A stretch of 25,039 bases of DNA from DATGKD01 sp035294855 (GCA_035294855.1 DATGKD010000110.1:1-25039), one strand, 5' to 3'; numbered from the stretch's first letter, positions 1 to 7,875 are shown. The notes: generated by a model not told the origin, from the letters alone. Program-made: numbers and translations.

Positions 1-2
1 CG

Positions 3-1226
3 GCCGACGGCCACGCCGGCCTGCCGTGCGAGGACTACCGGCCCTATCTCGACGCGCGGTACCACCGCGCCTTCGAGGACTACCTGGCCGAGCGGGCCGC
101 GCACCGCCAGGAGGCGCTCGCGTTCAACTACGACTACATCATGGGGTGGGAGACCGACAACGAACAGGGCCTGAAGGGCGCCTTCGACCCCGGTGTCCGT
201 GACCAGGAGCTCGACACCGACGGCGTGGCCGCCGACGTCCTGTTCGCCGACGCCGACGCGGTGACGGGCAACGCGTCGCCGCCGTTCGGGGCGGGCCTGT
301 CGGCCGGCGCCATCGCCGACCCCGAGCTGGCGTTCGCCGGCGCCCGGGCCCACAACCGGTTCCTCGCCGAGATGTGCTCGCACTCACCGCACCGGCGCGG
401 GGGCATCGCGCTCGTGCCCGTCACCCACGACGTCGGGCGCGCCGTCCAAGAGGTCGAGTGGGTGGCCGCCCGACCCGGCATCCGCGGGGTGATGATCCCG
501 ACCATGTGGCACGACCGGCCCCCGTACAACGACGCCGTCTACGACCCGATGTGGGCGGCGTGCGCCGAGGCCGGGTTGCCGGTGCACACCCACTCGGGCG
601 AGGCGTCGATGGAGGAGTACGGCGAGCACACCGGCGTGTACCTGGCCGAGGTGGTGTGGTGGGCGGTGCGCCCCGCCTGGCACCTGCTGTTCAGCGGGGT
701 CTTCGAGCGCTTCCCGGACCTCAAGTTCGTCGTCACCGAGGCCGCCGCCTACTGGGCCCCCGACATGATGTGGAAGTGGGACCAGTACATGGGGGGCGGC
801 CACACGACGAAGAAGCTGGCCGCCATGCTGAAGGGCAAGATCTCCAAGCTGCCGTCGGACTACTTCGGCACGAACATCTTCATCGGCGCCTCCACCATGT
901 CGAAGGAGGAGATCCGCCGCCGGTACGTCATCGGCACCGACGTCGTCATGTGGGGCACCGACTACCCCCATCCCGAGGGCACGTGGCCGCACACCGCCGA
1001 ACGGCTGCGGCGCGACTTCGCCGACGTGCCCGTCGACGACACCGCGGAGATGCTCGGGCTCACCGCCGCCCGGGTCTACGGCTTCGACCTCGACGCTCTT
1101 ACACCCATCGCCGAGCGCATCGGCCCGTCACCGCAGTCGCTCGGCCAGGACGCGTCGGTGCGTAGCGACCCCGCGGCCCGGTCGTCGGCGCGGTGGTGGA
1201 AGGCGGAGTACGGCTTGAACGCCTAG
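3..1226 (+). CDS. Amidohydrolase family 2 (metal-dependent hydrolase), 5' partial
   Basis: The gene runs in from the left edge; the frame is open from base 3, so its true start is outside the window. The visible part begins ADGHAG, the usual N-terminal metal-site segment (DxH) of amidohydrolase-2 TIM-barrel proteins. Later landmarks are VHTHSGE, with a probable metal-binding His, and MWGTDYPHPEG near the C-terminus, where the Asp of the TDYPH block is the usual catalytic residue. The protein ends in a tail after YGFDLDALTPI. Family members hydrolyse or decarboxylate cyclic or aromatic-derived acids using one metal ion; the substrate cannot be told here. A paralogue lies convergently 27 bases downstream and shares the same blocks. 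It is probably a soluble cytoplasmic catabolic enzyme. Confidence 0.88.
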   Translation, partial: ADGHAGLPCEDYRPYLDARYHRAFEDYLAERAAHRQEALAFNYDYIMGWETDNEQGLKGAFDPGVRDQELDTDGVAADVLFADADAVTGNASPPFGAGLSAGAIADPELAFAGARAHNRFLAEMCSHSPHRRGGIALVPVTHDVGRAVQEVEWVAARPGIRGVMIPTMWHDRPPYNDAVYDPMWAACAEAGLPVHTHSGEASMEEYGEHTGVYLAEVVWWAVRPAWHLLFSGVFERFPDLKFVVTEAAAYWAPDMMWKWDQYMGGGHTTKKLAAMLKGKISKLPSDYFGTNIFIGASTMSKEEIRRRYVIGTDVVMWGTDYPHPEGTWPHTAERLRRDFADVPVDDTAEMLGLTAARVYGFDLDALTPIAERIGPSPQSLGQDASVRSDPAARSSARWWKAEYGLNA

Positions 1227-1253
1227 CGCCCGGTCACCGACGGCAGGACGCGC

Positions 1254-2519
1254 TCACCACGAGCGCAGCACCTGGTGACGGTCGAAGGCGTTGCACGTGG
1301 AGTCGGTCGGGTAGTCGTCCACGGCGAGCGGGGTGGCCACCTCGGCGACGGTGGGCCCCACGCGGTCGCCGATGGGCCGCAGGGCGTCCAAGTCGAAGCC
1401 GTACAGGTCCGCGGCGTTGGTCTCGAGCATCCGGGTGACCTCGGCGGGGTCGCAGCCCCCGAACGCGGCCCGCAGCGCCAGCGTGCTGTACGGGTAGCTG
1501 CCTTCGGAGTGCGGGTAGTCCGCGCCCCACATGATGCGCTCCACGCCCACCTCGTGGCGGACGGCCGATTCGCTGGCGCGCAGGAAGCTCGCGCCGACGT
1601 GGAAGTTGCGGGCGAAGTACTCGCTCGGCGTGAGCGACATGCCCTTGGCCGCCGCGCCGAAGAAGTTGGACTCGGCCGCGCCGCCGTGGATCATGCGCCC
1701 GTAGAACCAGTCGAGGGTCTCAAGGCCGCGGGGGATCCACGCCACGCCCTGCTCGGTGAGCGCCACCCGGAGGCCGGGATGGCGCTCGAGCACGCCCCCG
1801 AAGATGAGGTGCCATGCGGAGCGGTGCGAGAACCAGGGGATCTCGATGAGCATGATGGCCCGGGACACCTCGTGCTCGCCGTAGTCGGGGATGCCGCCCC
1901 CGCCGTGGATGTTGATCACCACGCCGAGCTCCTCGCACAGCTCCCACAGCGGCTCGTAGACGGGCTCCCACCACGGGGCGAGGCCCGAACCGGGCGGCAC
2001 CGACGGGAGGAGGATCCCGGCGAACGGCGACAGCGCGTCGACGGCCCACCGGATCTCGCGCAGCGCGTCGTCGACGTGGTTGACGAGCACCTGCGCGACG
2101 CCGGCCCGTCGCCCCGGGGCCCGGGCGCAGAAGTCGGCCAGCCACCGGTTGTGCGCCTGCAGCCCGGCCCACCGCCGTTCGTAGGTCTCGGCGGTGGGGG
2201 GCAACGCCACCAGGGCGCTCTCCTCGAAGAACGGCGGCACGGAGTTCGGGAACAGGACCTCGGCGACGATGCCGTCGGCTTCGTTTTCGGCGAGACGGCG
2301 GTCCGAGTCCCAGTTGCGGTAGGCGGTGGGCGCGAGCAGATCGGCGAACGGGTTCACGTAGCCGGCCGCCCACGCGTCGAACGCGTCGTGCCAGCGCGTG
2401 GCGAGGAACGGCCGGTAGTCGGGAATGTCGCCGCCCGCGTGGGCGTCGGCCGAGATGATCGTGTAGCGCCGGTCGGGCGCGGGCGCGCCGTGCGCGGTGC
2501 TCGCTCGCGGACCGCTCAT
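1254..2519 (-). CDS. Amidohydrolase family 2 (paralogue of the preceding gene)
   Basis: A 421-residue metal-dependent hydrolase of the amidohydrolase-2 TIM-barrel type. The N-terminal block SADAHAGG supplies the DxH metal motif, INIHGGGG a further His, and MWGADYPHSEG the C-terminal catalytic Asp region. It ends with YGFDLDALRPIGDRVGP, almost the same tail as the convergent enzyme at 3-1226, so the two are paralogues. I chose the ATG at 2519 (MSGPRAS) because the frame upstream runs back into the end of the SDR gene. The SDR gene ends only 16 bases upstream on the same strand, so the two are probably co-transcribed and may act on the same substrate pool. The substrate is unknown. Confidence 0.87.
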   Translation of the reverse strand: MSGPRASTAHGAPAPDRRYTIISADAHAGGDIPDYRPFLATRWHDAFDAWAAGYVNPFADLLAPTAYRNWDSDRRLAENEADGIVAEVLFPNSVPPFFEESALVALPPTAETYERRWAGLQAHNRWLADFCARAPGRRAGVAQVLVNHVDDALREIRWAVDALSPFAGILLPSVPPGSGLAPWWEPVYEPLWELCEELGVVINIHGGGGIPDYGEHEVSRAIMLIEIPWFSHRSAWHLIFGGVLERHPGLRVALTEQGVAWIPRGLETLDWFYGRMIHGGAAESNFFGAAAKGMSLTPSEYFARNFHVGASFLRASESAVRHEVGVERIMWGADYPHSEGSYPYSTLALRAAFGGCDPAEVTRMLETNAADLYGFDLDALRPIGDRVGPTVAEVATPLAVDDYPTDSTCNAFDRHQVLRSW

Positions 2520-2535
2520 GACGGTGGGGTGCCCG

Positions 2536-3414
2536 TCACGTGAGGCCCTCGAGGGCCGATGGGGGCAGCGCCCCACGCGCGATGGCGTCGGCGCGGGCGT
2601 GCAGGAGCCGGCCCGCGGCGTCGAGGTTGTGGCCGATGACGAACCGGTCCTCTTTCAACCCCTGCACTGCGAACCGGCCGAGCTCGTTCAGGTCCATGAC
2701 GTCGGTCGGCCGCCCCGCGGCGGCGAGCGCCGCCTTGAACTCCGCGAACGTCGTCCCCGGCGCGGGAGGGCGGGGCCGCACCCGGGCGAGCTGCGCCGGC
2801 CGGTTGCGCTGCGCCTCCCACAGGCCCGTCTCGAGCAGCCCGCCCGACGGGTAGAAGATCGCCGCCCGCAGGTTCGTCTTCTGGGCGACGAACTGGTGGG
2901 CGAGGGCCTCGGTGAAGCAGCTGATCGCCGCCTTCGACGACGCGTAGACCGAGGCATACGGGACCGGGGCGATGCCGCCGTCCCCCGACGACGTGGTGAC
3001 CACCACTCCGGGATCGCCCGAGGCGATCATCCGGGGCACGAAGGCGAGCACCCCGAACGCCGTGCCGAAGACGTTCACCCCGAAACACCATTTCCAGTCG
3101 TTCGGCTCCTGCTCCCACGGGTTGCCGCCGCCGCCCGAGGTCACGCCGGCGTTGTTCCACAGCACGTGGCAGGCGCCGTAGCCGGCGAAGACCGTGTCCG
3201 CGAGCGCCTCCACCGACGCGGCGTCGGAGACGTCGGTGACGATGCCCCGCACCTCGCCCCGGCCCGAGAGCTCGTCGACCGTCTTGTCGAGCACGGGCTG
3301 CTCGATGTCCGCGATGACGACCCGGGATCCCTCGTCGAGCAGCGCCTCGACGATGCCCCGCCCGATGCCGGCGGCCCCGCCGGTCACGACCGCTACCGCC
3401 CCTCGGAGCTCCAC
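2536..3414 (-). CDS. Short-chain dehydrogenase/reductase (SDR)
   Basis: A classical SDR of 292 residues, an NAD(P)-dependent alcohol/ketone oxidoreductase. Motifs counted from the chosen start are TGGAAGIG (11-18, cofactor glycine motif), NNAG (87-90), Asn114, a Ser pair at 142-143, and the catalytic pair Tyr157/Lys161 in YASSK. The frame stays open for over 100 codons upstream without SDR character, so I placed the start at the GTG at 3414, right before ELRGAVAVVTGG. A purine-rich GAGAGAGG lies about 12 bases upstream of it. Asp36 after the second strand (VVIADIE) suggests a preference for NAD over NADP. It is the first gene of a two-gene minus-strand operon with an amidohydrolase. Confidence 0.86.
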   Translation of the reverse strand: MELRGAVAVVTGGAAGIGRGIVEALLDEGSRVVIADIEQPVLDKTVDELSGRGEVRGIVTDVSDAASVEALADTVFAGYGACHVLWNNAGVTSGGGGNPWEQEPNDWKWCFGVNVFGTAFGVLAFVPRMIASGDPGVVVTTSSGDGGIAPVPYASVYASSKAAISCFTEALAHQFVAQKTNLRAAIFYPSGGLLETGLWEAQRNRPAQLARVRPRPPAPGTTFAEFKAALAAAGRPTDVMDLNELGRFAVQGLKEDRFVIGHNLDAAGRLLHARADAIARGALPPSALEGLT

Positions 3415-3760
3415 CGGATGTCCACGCCTCTCTCTGGGGGGCCGGGACGTGGCGCGCCGGCCTGGCCCACGACACGACACGACCCGAGGGGGTGCTCGAC
3501 CGATCCTTGACCGGCACCGCCCATGCCTTGACCCGGGCTTGACCGGGCGGCGACATCGTGGCCCTGCCGGTGCCGGGGCACAGGCTCGGCCAGCCACGTG
3601 ACCCCGATGCCTGCAGGCTCGACGACAAGGGGAGCGGGAGCGATGCGAGGAAGGGTATCGAAACGGGTTCCACGAAGGGACTCGTCCCGGCGTGGCCCGA
3701 AGCGGCCCGGGCCGTGAAGTGACCGCGATCGTTCGGTTCATCGTCCAAAGGAGAGACACC
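3415..3760. promoter_or_regulatory. Divergent intergenic region with phased TTGACC repeats
   Basis: A 346-base gap between the divergent SDR and cNMP-domain genes. I see no convincing gene in it: the open frames are compositionally biased extensions of the neighbours. It contains three copies of TTGACC, at 3507-3512, 3528-3533 and 3539-3544, all on the plus strand within CTTGACCsGG contexts and separated by 21 and 11 bases. It also has a 10-base palindrome, GCCTGCAGGC (3609-3618), and a 12-base one, CGGCCCGGGCCG (3703-3714). It presumably carries the promoters for both flanking operons; no clear -10 element could be assigned. Confidence 0.45.
3748..3755 (+). promoter_or_regulatory. Ribosome binding site of the first cNMP-domain gene
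   Basis: AAGGAGAG ends five bases before the GTG at 3761 and is the reason that codon was preferred over the upstream ATG at 3692. Confidence 0.7.
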
Positions 3761-4234
3761 GTGTTCAGACGTCAGACCAATGAGGGCCGCATTCAGACGT
3801 TGAAGGGGCTCCCCCTCTTCCAGCGCTGCTCACCCAAAGAGCTGGAGCGGATCGACCGGATCATGACCGAGATCCACGTGCCTGCCGGCCAGATGCTCAC
3901 CTACATCGGGGAGCCCGGCGACGAGTTCTTCATCATCCTGGCCGGCAAGGCGAGCGTCTGGTGTGACGGCGTGCAGTTGGACGTCCTCGGCGCCGGGTCG
4001 TTCTTCGGTGAGATTGCGCTCCTCGGCCGAAGCGTCCGCACGGCGAACGTCGTGGCCGACACCGAGATGCGCCTGCTCGTCATGTCGCGCCGGGAGTTCA
4101 GGAGCACCCACTTCCTGCTGGCGAACGTCGCCGAGGCGATGCTGAACGAGATCAGCCGCCGGCTCAGCCGAGCCGACGAGGGCTGGGCGACGAGCGAGAC
4201 GCGACGCGAAGGCGTCCGATCGCTCCCGCGGTGA
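3761..4234 (+). CDS. Stand-alone cyclic nucleotide-binding domain protein (first of pair)
   Basis: A 157-residue protein made of one Crp/PKA-type cyclic-nucleotide-binding domain (about residues 14-125) and a short helical tail. The phosphate-binding cassette reads FFGEIALLGRSVRTA. Glu84 and Arg93 sit nine residues apart, the spacing that contacts the ribose and cyclic phosphate in bona fide cNMP binders, so ligand binding is likely retained. There is no helix-turn-helix, kinase or channel domain, so it is probably a sensor acting through a partner. The start is the GTG at 3761, preceded by AAAGGAGAG; an upstream in-frame ATG (3692) lacks such a site. It lies 7 bases before a second protein of the same kind. 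Confidence 0.85.
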   Translation: MFRRQTNEGRIQTLKGLPLFQRCSPKELERIDRIMTEIHVPAGQMLTYIGEPGDEFFIILAGKASVWCDGVQLDVLGAGSFFGEIALLGRSVRTANVVADTEMRLLVMSRREFRSTHFLLANVAEAMLNEISRRLSRADEGWATSETRREGVRSLPR

Positions 4235-4241
4235 CGGCGTC

Positions 4242-4898
4242 ATGTCATCGATCTGGCAGTGGGACGAGCCGGACTCTCCTCCCGATTACGGGTTCATCGG
4301 CGGGTCGGACGAACCCGAGCAGGGCGACCCCGAGTTCGGTCGGCCGGTCGACATGAGCGACGATCGACCGTTGAAGCGCCAACCGGCACCGTTCCGGGTC
4401 CCGGGGAACACGAGCGTCAGTCGTGTGCGGCAGAACCTGCACGTGCGACGCAAGGTCGCTCTCCTACGTGGCGTGCATCTCTTCTCGCGGTGCACCGAAG
4501 CCCAGCTGGCGCAGGTCGCGGCGCTGACGATCGAGGGCGCCGTCCCCGCCGGAACGGTCCTCGCCAAGCGCGGAGAGCCCGGACTGGAGCTGTTCGTCGT
4601 CGTCGAAGGGCACGCCATCGTCGCCCGCAAGGGGCGGCGCCTGGCAGTGGCGGGCCCGGGGTCGTTCTTCGGCGAGCTTGCCCTGCTGGACGGCGGAAAG
4701 CGTGCGGTCACCGTCGTTGCCGAAACCGACATGCACCTCTTGGTGCTGCAACGGCGGGAATTCAACCGTCTCTATCAGTCGTCCCCGGCGATCATCCGGA
4801 AGGTCCTCGTCGAAGTGGGATCACAACTACGCGGCCTCGACGACCTGCTGGATCCCAGCCCCGCATTGGGACCGACCATCGGACCGTGGTCCTTGTGA
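4242..4898 (+). CDS. Cyclic nucleotide-binding domain protein with acidic N-terminal extension
   Basis: A 218-residue protein. Residues 1-60 are rich in Asp, Glu, Pro and Gly and look disordered; residues about 70-195 form a cNMP-binding domain homologous to that of the upstream neighbour. The cassette FFGELALLDGGKRAV keeps the canonical pair Glu145 and Arg154. The C-terminus (after about 200) is a Pro/Gly tail. No output domain is visible. The gene starts 7 bases after the previous stop and has no good ribosome site, suggesting translational coupling; an in-frame ATG at 4353 would drop most of the disordered part. Its stop is directly followed by a hairpin and then glutamate decarboxylase. 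It probably works with its neighbour, for example as a heteromeric sensor (inference). Confidence 0.83.
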   Translation: MSSIWQWDEPDSPPDYGFIGGSDEPEQGDPEFGRPVDMSDDRPLKRQPAPFRVPGNTSVSRVRQNLHVRRKVALLRGVHLFSRCTEAQLAQVAALTIEGAVPAGTVLAKRGEPGLELFVVVEGHAIVARKGRRLAVAGPGSFFGELALLDGGKRAVTVVAETDMHLLVLQRREFNRLYQSSPAIIRKVLVEVGSQLRGLDDLLDPSPALGPTIGPWSL

Positions 4899-4923
4899 GG
4901 GCCGGTCTCATCCGGACCGGCCC
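4899..4923 (+). terminator. Hairpin directly after the cNMP-domain gene
   Basis: A perfect 9-base inverted repeat, GGGCCGGTC (4899-4907) and GACCGGCCC (4915-4923), with a 7-base loop, starting at the base after the TGA. There is no T-tract, so it may act as a transcript-end or attenuation hairpin, or as part of the palindromic array that follows. Confidence 0.5.
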
Positions 4924-4928
4924 CTGCG

Positions 4929-4959
4929 AGTGACCGGTCACTGGGAGAGACCGGTCTCT
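4929..4959. promoter_or_regulatory. Two 14-base perfect palindromes upstream of glutamate decarboxylase
   Basis: AGTGACCGGTCACT (4929-4942) and AGAGACCGGTCTCT (4946-4959) are both perfect 14-base palindromes sharing the core GACCGGTC, with centres 17 bases apart. A possible -10 element, TAGCCT (4977-4982), places the second palindrome over the expected -35 position and the first just upstream, the arrangement expected of paired operators for a dimeric regulator. The regulator is unknown. Confidence 0.55.
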
Positions 4960-5017
4960 GTGAGGCCCGGCCCCGGTAGCCTCGCCCGAGCTCCCTCCGC
5001 AAAGGAGACGATCGGCG

Positions 5018-6406
5018 ATGCTGCACAGCAAGAACAGTGTCCGGGGAAACCTCGACGACGATGTCTTCGCATCGAACGACCTGTCGGTGTCCATGCCGAA
5101 GTACCGCTGTCACGTCGGCGAGCACGCCCCGGACCATGTGCGCCAGGTCATCCTCGACGAACTGATGCTCGACGGGAATTCGCGGCAGAACCTGGCCACG
5201 TTCTGCCAGACGTGGGCGGAGCCTCAAGTCAGGGCGATCATGGCGCGGACCCTCGACAAGAACATGGTCGACAAGGACGAGTACCCCCAAACCGCGGAGA
5301 TCGAAGCGCGCTGCGTGCACATGCTGGCCCACCTGTGGAATTCGCCTGACGCCGACAACACGCTCGGAACGTCGACGACAGGTTCGAGCGAAGCCGCCAT
5401 GCTCGGGGGGATGGCGCTGCTCTGGAAGTGGCGCGACCGCCGGAGGGCAGCCGGGCTGCCGACCGACCGGCCCAACCTCGTCACGGGACCGGTCCAGATC
5501 TGCTGGCACAAGTTCGCCCGGTACTGGGATGTCGAGCTCAGAGAGATCCCGATGGAGGGCGACCGGCTGATCATGACGCCCGACGAAGCGGTGAAGCGCG
5601 TCGACGAGAACACGATCGGTGTCGTCCCCACCCTCGGCGTCACGTTCACGTGCCAGTACGAGCCCGTCGAGGCCGTGTGCCGGGCGCTCGACGAGCACCA
5701 AGCGACGACCGGCCTGGACGTCCCCGTCCACGTGGACGGGGCCAGTGGCGGCTTCATCGCGCCGTTCGTCGATCCCGAACTGGTCTGGGACTTCCGCCTC
5801 CCCCGGGTCAAGTCGATCAATGCGTCCGGGCACAAGTTCGGCCTGGCGCCGCTCGGCGTCGGCTGGGTGATCTGGCGGGATGCCGCTGAACTGCCGCAGG
5901 ACCTCATCTTCGACGTCAACTATTTGGGCGGCAACATGCCCACCTTCTCCTTGAACTTCTCCCGCCCGGGTGGGTCTGTCATCGCGCAGTACTACAACTT
6001 CCTGCGCTTGGGCCGGTCCGGTTACCGCAAGATCCACCAGTCAGGGTTCGCCAACGCGCAGTTCCTGGCCCGGGAGATCGCCGCCATGGGACCGTTCGAG
6101 ATGATCTACGAAGGACAAGGCGGCATCCCCGGTCTGGCGTGGAAGCTCCGCGAGGGGGAGGAGCACCCGTTCACGCTCTTCGACCTGGCGGACCGCCTCC
6201 GCACGACGGGGTGGCAGGTGCCGGCCTACACCCTCCCGAAGAACCGGGAGGACCTGGCGATCCAGCGCATCATCGTCCGCCACGACTTCAGCCGCGACCT
6301 GGCCGGCTTGCTGCTCGAGGACTACAAGCAGGCGCTGCAGCATCTCGCCAAGCACCCCACGCCGGTTTCGCTCACCCCGGAAGAGGCAACCGGCTTCCAC
6401 CACTGA
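5018..6406 (+). CDS. gadB: Glutamate decarboxylase (PLP-dependent)
   Basis: A 462-residue enzyme, the usual length for bacterial glutamate decarboxylase, which converts L-glutamate to GABA and CO2 and consumes a proton. Diagnostic blocks are HVDGASGGF with the PLP-ring Asp240, NASGHKFG with the Schiff-base Lys273, and NYLGGNMPTFSLNFSRPGG near the substrate site. These line up with E. coli GadB Lys276 and Asp243 with a three-residue offset. The ATG at 5018 has GGAG ten bases upstream. No glutamate/GABA antiporter or GABA-shunt gene is nearby, so whether it serves acid resistance or GABA metabolism is open. Two cNMP-binding-domain genes precede it on the same strand, with a palindrome-rich gap between. 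Confidence 0.95.
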   Translation: MLHSKNSVRGNLDDDVFASNDLSVSMPKYRCHVGEHAPDHVRQVILDELMLDGNSRQNLATFCQTWAEPQVRAIMARTLDKNMVDKDEYPQTAEIEARCVHMLAHLWNSPDADNTLGTSTTGSSEAAMLGGMALLWKWRDRRRAAGLPTDRPNLVTGPVQICWHKFARYWDVELREIPMEGDRLIMTPDEAVKRVDENTIGVVPTLGVTFTCQYEPVEAVCRALDEHQATTGLDVPVHVDGASGGFIAPFVDPELVWDFRLPRVKSINASGHKFGLAPLGVGWVIWRDAAELPQDLIFDVNYLGGNMPTFSLNFSRPGGSVIAQYYNFLRLGRSGYRKIHQSGFANAQFLAREIAAMGPFEMIYEGQGGIPGLAWKLREGEEHPFTLFDLADRLRTTGWQVPAYTLPKNREDLAIQRIIVRHDFSRDLAGLLLEDYKQALQHLAKHPTPVSLTPEEATGFHH

Positions 6407-6432
6407 GGGCCGGCGCCGGTCCCGCCCCGAGG

Positions 6433-6467
6433 CCCGGGTGCCCACGAGGGGCGCCCCCCGGGTTTGA
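6433..6467 (+). terminator. Probable terminator after glutamate decarboxylase
   Basis: CCCGGGTGCCC and GGGCG...CCCGGG can pair around an ACGAG loop with a small bulge, followed by TTTGATT. It lies in the 143-base gap between gadB and the next gene. Confidence 0.4.
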
Positions 6468-6549
6468 TTGACGGCTTGAGGTTGAAGTCGCCGCCTCGAC
6501 CTGCCGATACGGACCCCACGGCGTCGCCGCGACTTCTTCGAGGCCATCG

Positions 6550-7875
6550 ATGCACCCAAGCCAGTTGACGGTGAGGATCAGGGTCAGTGCCGTGGGTGCG
6601 GTCGTGCTCGTGGCGGGACTCAGCCTCGTCTCCCTGTCGCTCGACAGTGGGCGCGCCGAGGCGGCGACCCAGGGCGACCAGATCGCGGCCGTCGCCGCGT
6701 CGCAGGCGAACGTCCCGTACTGCGACAACGGCGGGAGCATCAACGGGCCGACGAACGGCGGCGTGAACGAACCGGGATGCGGTCCCGGCGTCAAGGGCTT
6801 CGACTGCGTGACCCTCGTGGAATACGCGGTCTACCAAGTGACGGGCATCGTGCTCAACGGATGGTCGCAGCCGAGCGGCGTCGGGACGTTCATCCCTCCC
6901 CAGGCGACGATCGCAGAGGACGTCGCGCAGCTCATGCCGGGCGACGCCGTCTTCTGGGGCGGGAACATCAACAGCTATTCCCATTCCGGCATCTATGCCG
7001 GCAATGGGGAGGTCTGGGACGCCATCGGCGTGAACCAACCGGTGCAGCAGCACACGATGACGTACCTGCAATCCGTCTACAACTACGACGGCGCCATGCG
7101 GTTCTGGGGCGGCGGGACGACCACGTCGGGCGGACTCGTGACCCCGATCGTGGGCATGGCATCCACGCCCGACGGCGCAGGCTATTGGCTCGCCGACGCG
7201 GCCGGAGGCGTCTCCGCGCACGGATCGGCCGTGAACTACGGGTCGATGGCCGGCCACGCTCTGAACGCCGCCATCGCCCACATCGTGTCGACGCCGGACG
7301 GCTGGGGCTACTGGTTGGTGGCCGCGGACGGGGGGCTCTTCGCCTTCGGGGACGCGCCCTTCTACGGGTCCATGGGCGGGCGGCATCTCAACGCGCCCGT
7401 GGTCGACATCGCTCCCACCCCCGACGGGGCCGGCTACTGGTTGGTGGGCTCCGACGGGGGGCTCTTCGCCTTCGGGGACGCGCCCTTCTACGGGTCCATG
7501 GGCGGCCGGCACCTCAACGCGCCGGTGGTCGGCATGAGCGCCGACCCGGCGACCGGCGGCTACTGGTTGGTGGCCAGCGACGGAGGGATCTTCGCCTTCC
7601 ATGCGCCGTTCCTCGGCAGCACGGGGGGCATCCACCTGAGCCGGCCCGTCAACGGCATGGCGGCGCGCGCCGACGGACAGGGGTACTGGTTCGTGGCGTC
7701 CGACGGCGGCATCTTCGCCGAGGGCTCGGCGCCGTTCCACGGGTCGATGGGTGGAAGCGTGCTGAACGCCCCCATCGTCGGGATGGCCCCGGATCCCAGC
7801 ACCAACGGGTACTGGCTCGTGGGCTCCGACGGTGGTGTGTTCAGCTTCGGGGCGCCCTTCTACGGCGCGGGGTAG
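6550..7875 (+). CDS. Secreted NlpC/P60-like peptidase with six 42-residue repeats
   Basis: A 441-residue exported protein. Residues 1-38 form a signal peptide with a cleavage-like AEA/ATQ. Residues about 39-190 resemble a cysteine peptidase of the NlpC/P60 kind, with Cys86 in FDCVTL, His145 in SHSGIYAG, and Asp157 in VWDA as the possible third residue; such enzymes cut peptidoglycan stem peptides. From about 198 to the end there are six repeats with the signature GYWLVxSDGGxFxFGDAPFYGSMGG, period 42, the last one short. These probably build a beta-propeller-like surface domain. The ATG at 6550 has GAGG six bases upstream. Repeats 2 and 3 are nearly identical in DNA. The exact peptidase subfamily (NlpC/P60 or CHAP) is less certain than export and the repeats. 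Confidence 0.82.
   Translation: MHPSQLTVRIRVSAVGAVVLVAGLSLVSLSLDSGRAEAATQGDQIAAVAASQANVPYCDNGGSINGPTNGGVNEPGCGPGVKGFDCVTLVEYAVYQVTGIVLNGWSQPSGVGTFIPPQATIAEDVAQLMPGDAVFWGGNINSYSHSGIYAGNGEVWDAIGVNQPVQQHTMTYLQSVYNYDGAMRFWGGGTTTSGGLVTPIVGMASTPDGAGYWLADAAGGVSAHGSAVNYGSMAGHALNAAIAHIVSTPDGWGYWLVAADGGLFAFGDAPFYGSMGGRHLNAPVVDIAPTPDGAGYWLVGSDGGLFAFGDAPFYGSMGGRHLNAPVVGMSADPATGGYWLVASDGGIFAFHAPFLGSTGGIHLSRPVNGMAARADGQGYWFVASDGGIFAEGSAPFHGSMGGSVLNAPIVGMAPDPSTNGYWLVGSDGGVFSFGAPFYGAG
7327..7505 (+). repeat. 126-base tandem repeat inside the NlpC/P60-like gene
   Basis: A 53-base stretch starting at 7327 recurs without change at 7453, 126 bases (42 codons) later, and similarity continues beyond it. The other repeat units of the gene are far more diverged, so this pair is a recent duplication or has been homogenised by conversion. 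Confidence 0.85.

Noticed and set aside
1275..2543. Long plus-strand frame opposite the second amidohydrolase
   Set aside because: Antisense shadow typical of GC-rich genes; no recognisable motif.
3415..3759. N-terminal extension of the SDR up to an ATG at 3759
   Set aside because: The extra 115 residues are Arg/Pro/Ser-rich, and the SDR fold begins right at the GTG at 3414.
4929..4942. AGTGACCGGTCACT as a CRP/GlxR binding site
   Set aside because: It has GTGA-N4-TCAC; CRP-type sites need six bases between the half-sites, and the neighbouring cNMP proteins lack a DNA-binding domain.
4775..6037. 420-codon minus-strand frame opposite glutamate decarboxylase
   Set aside because: Antisense shadow; the plus strand encodes an unmistakable GadB.
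6322..7740. 472-codon minus-strand frame with periodic sequence
   Set aside because: Its periodicity simply mirrors the 126-base repeats of the NlpC/P60-like gene on the other strand.
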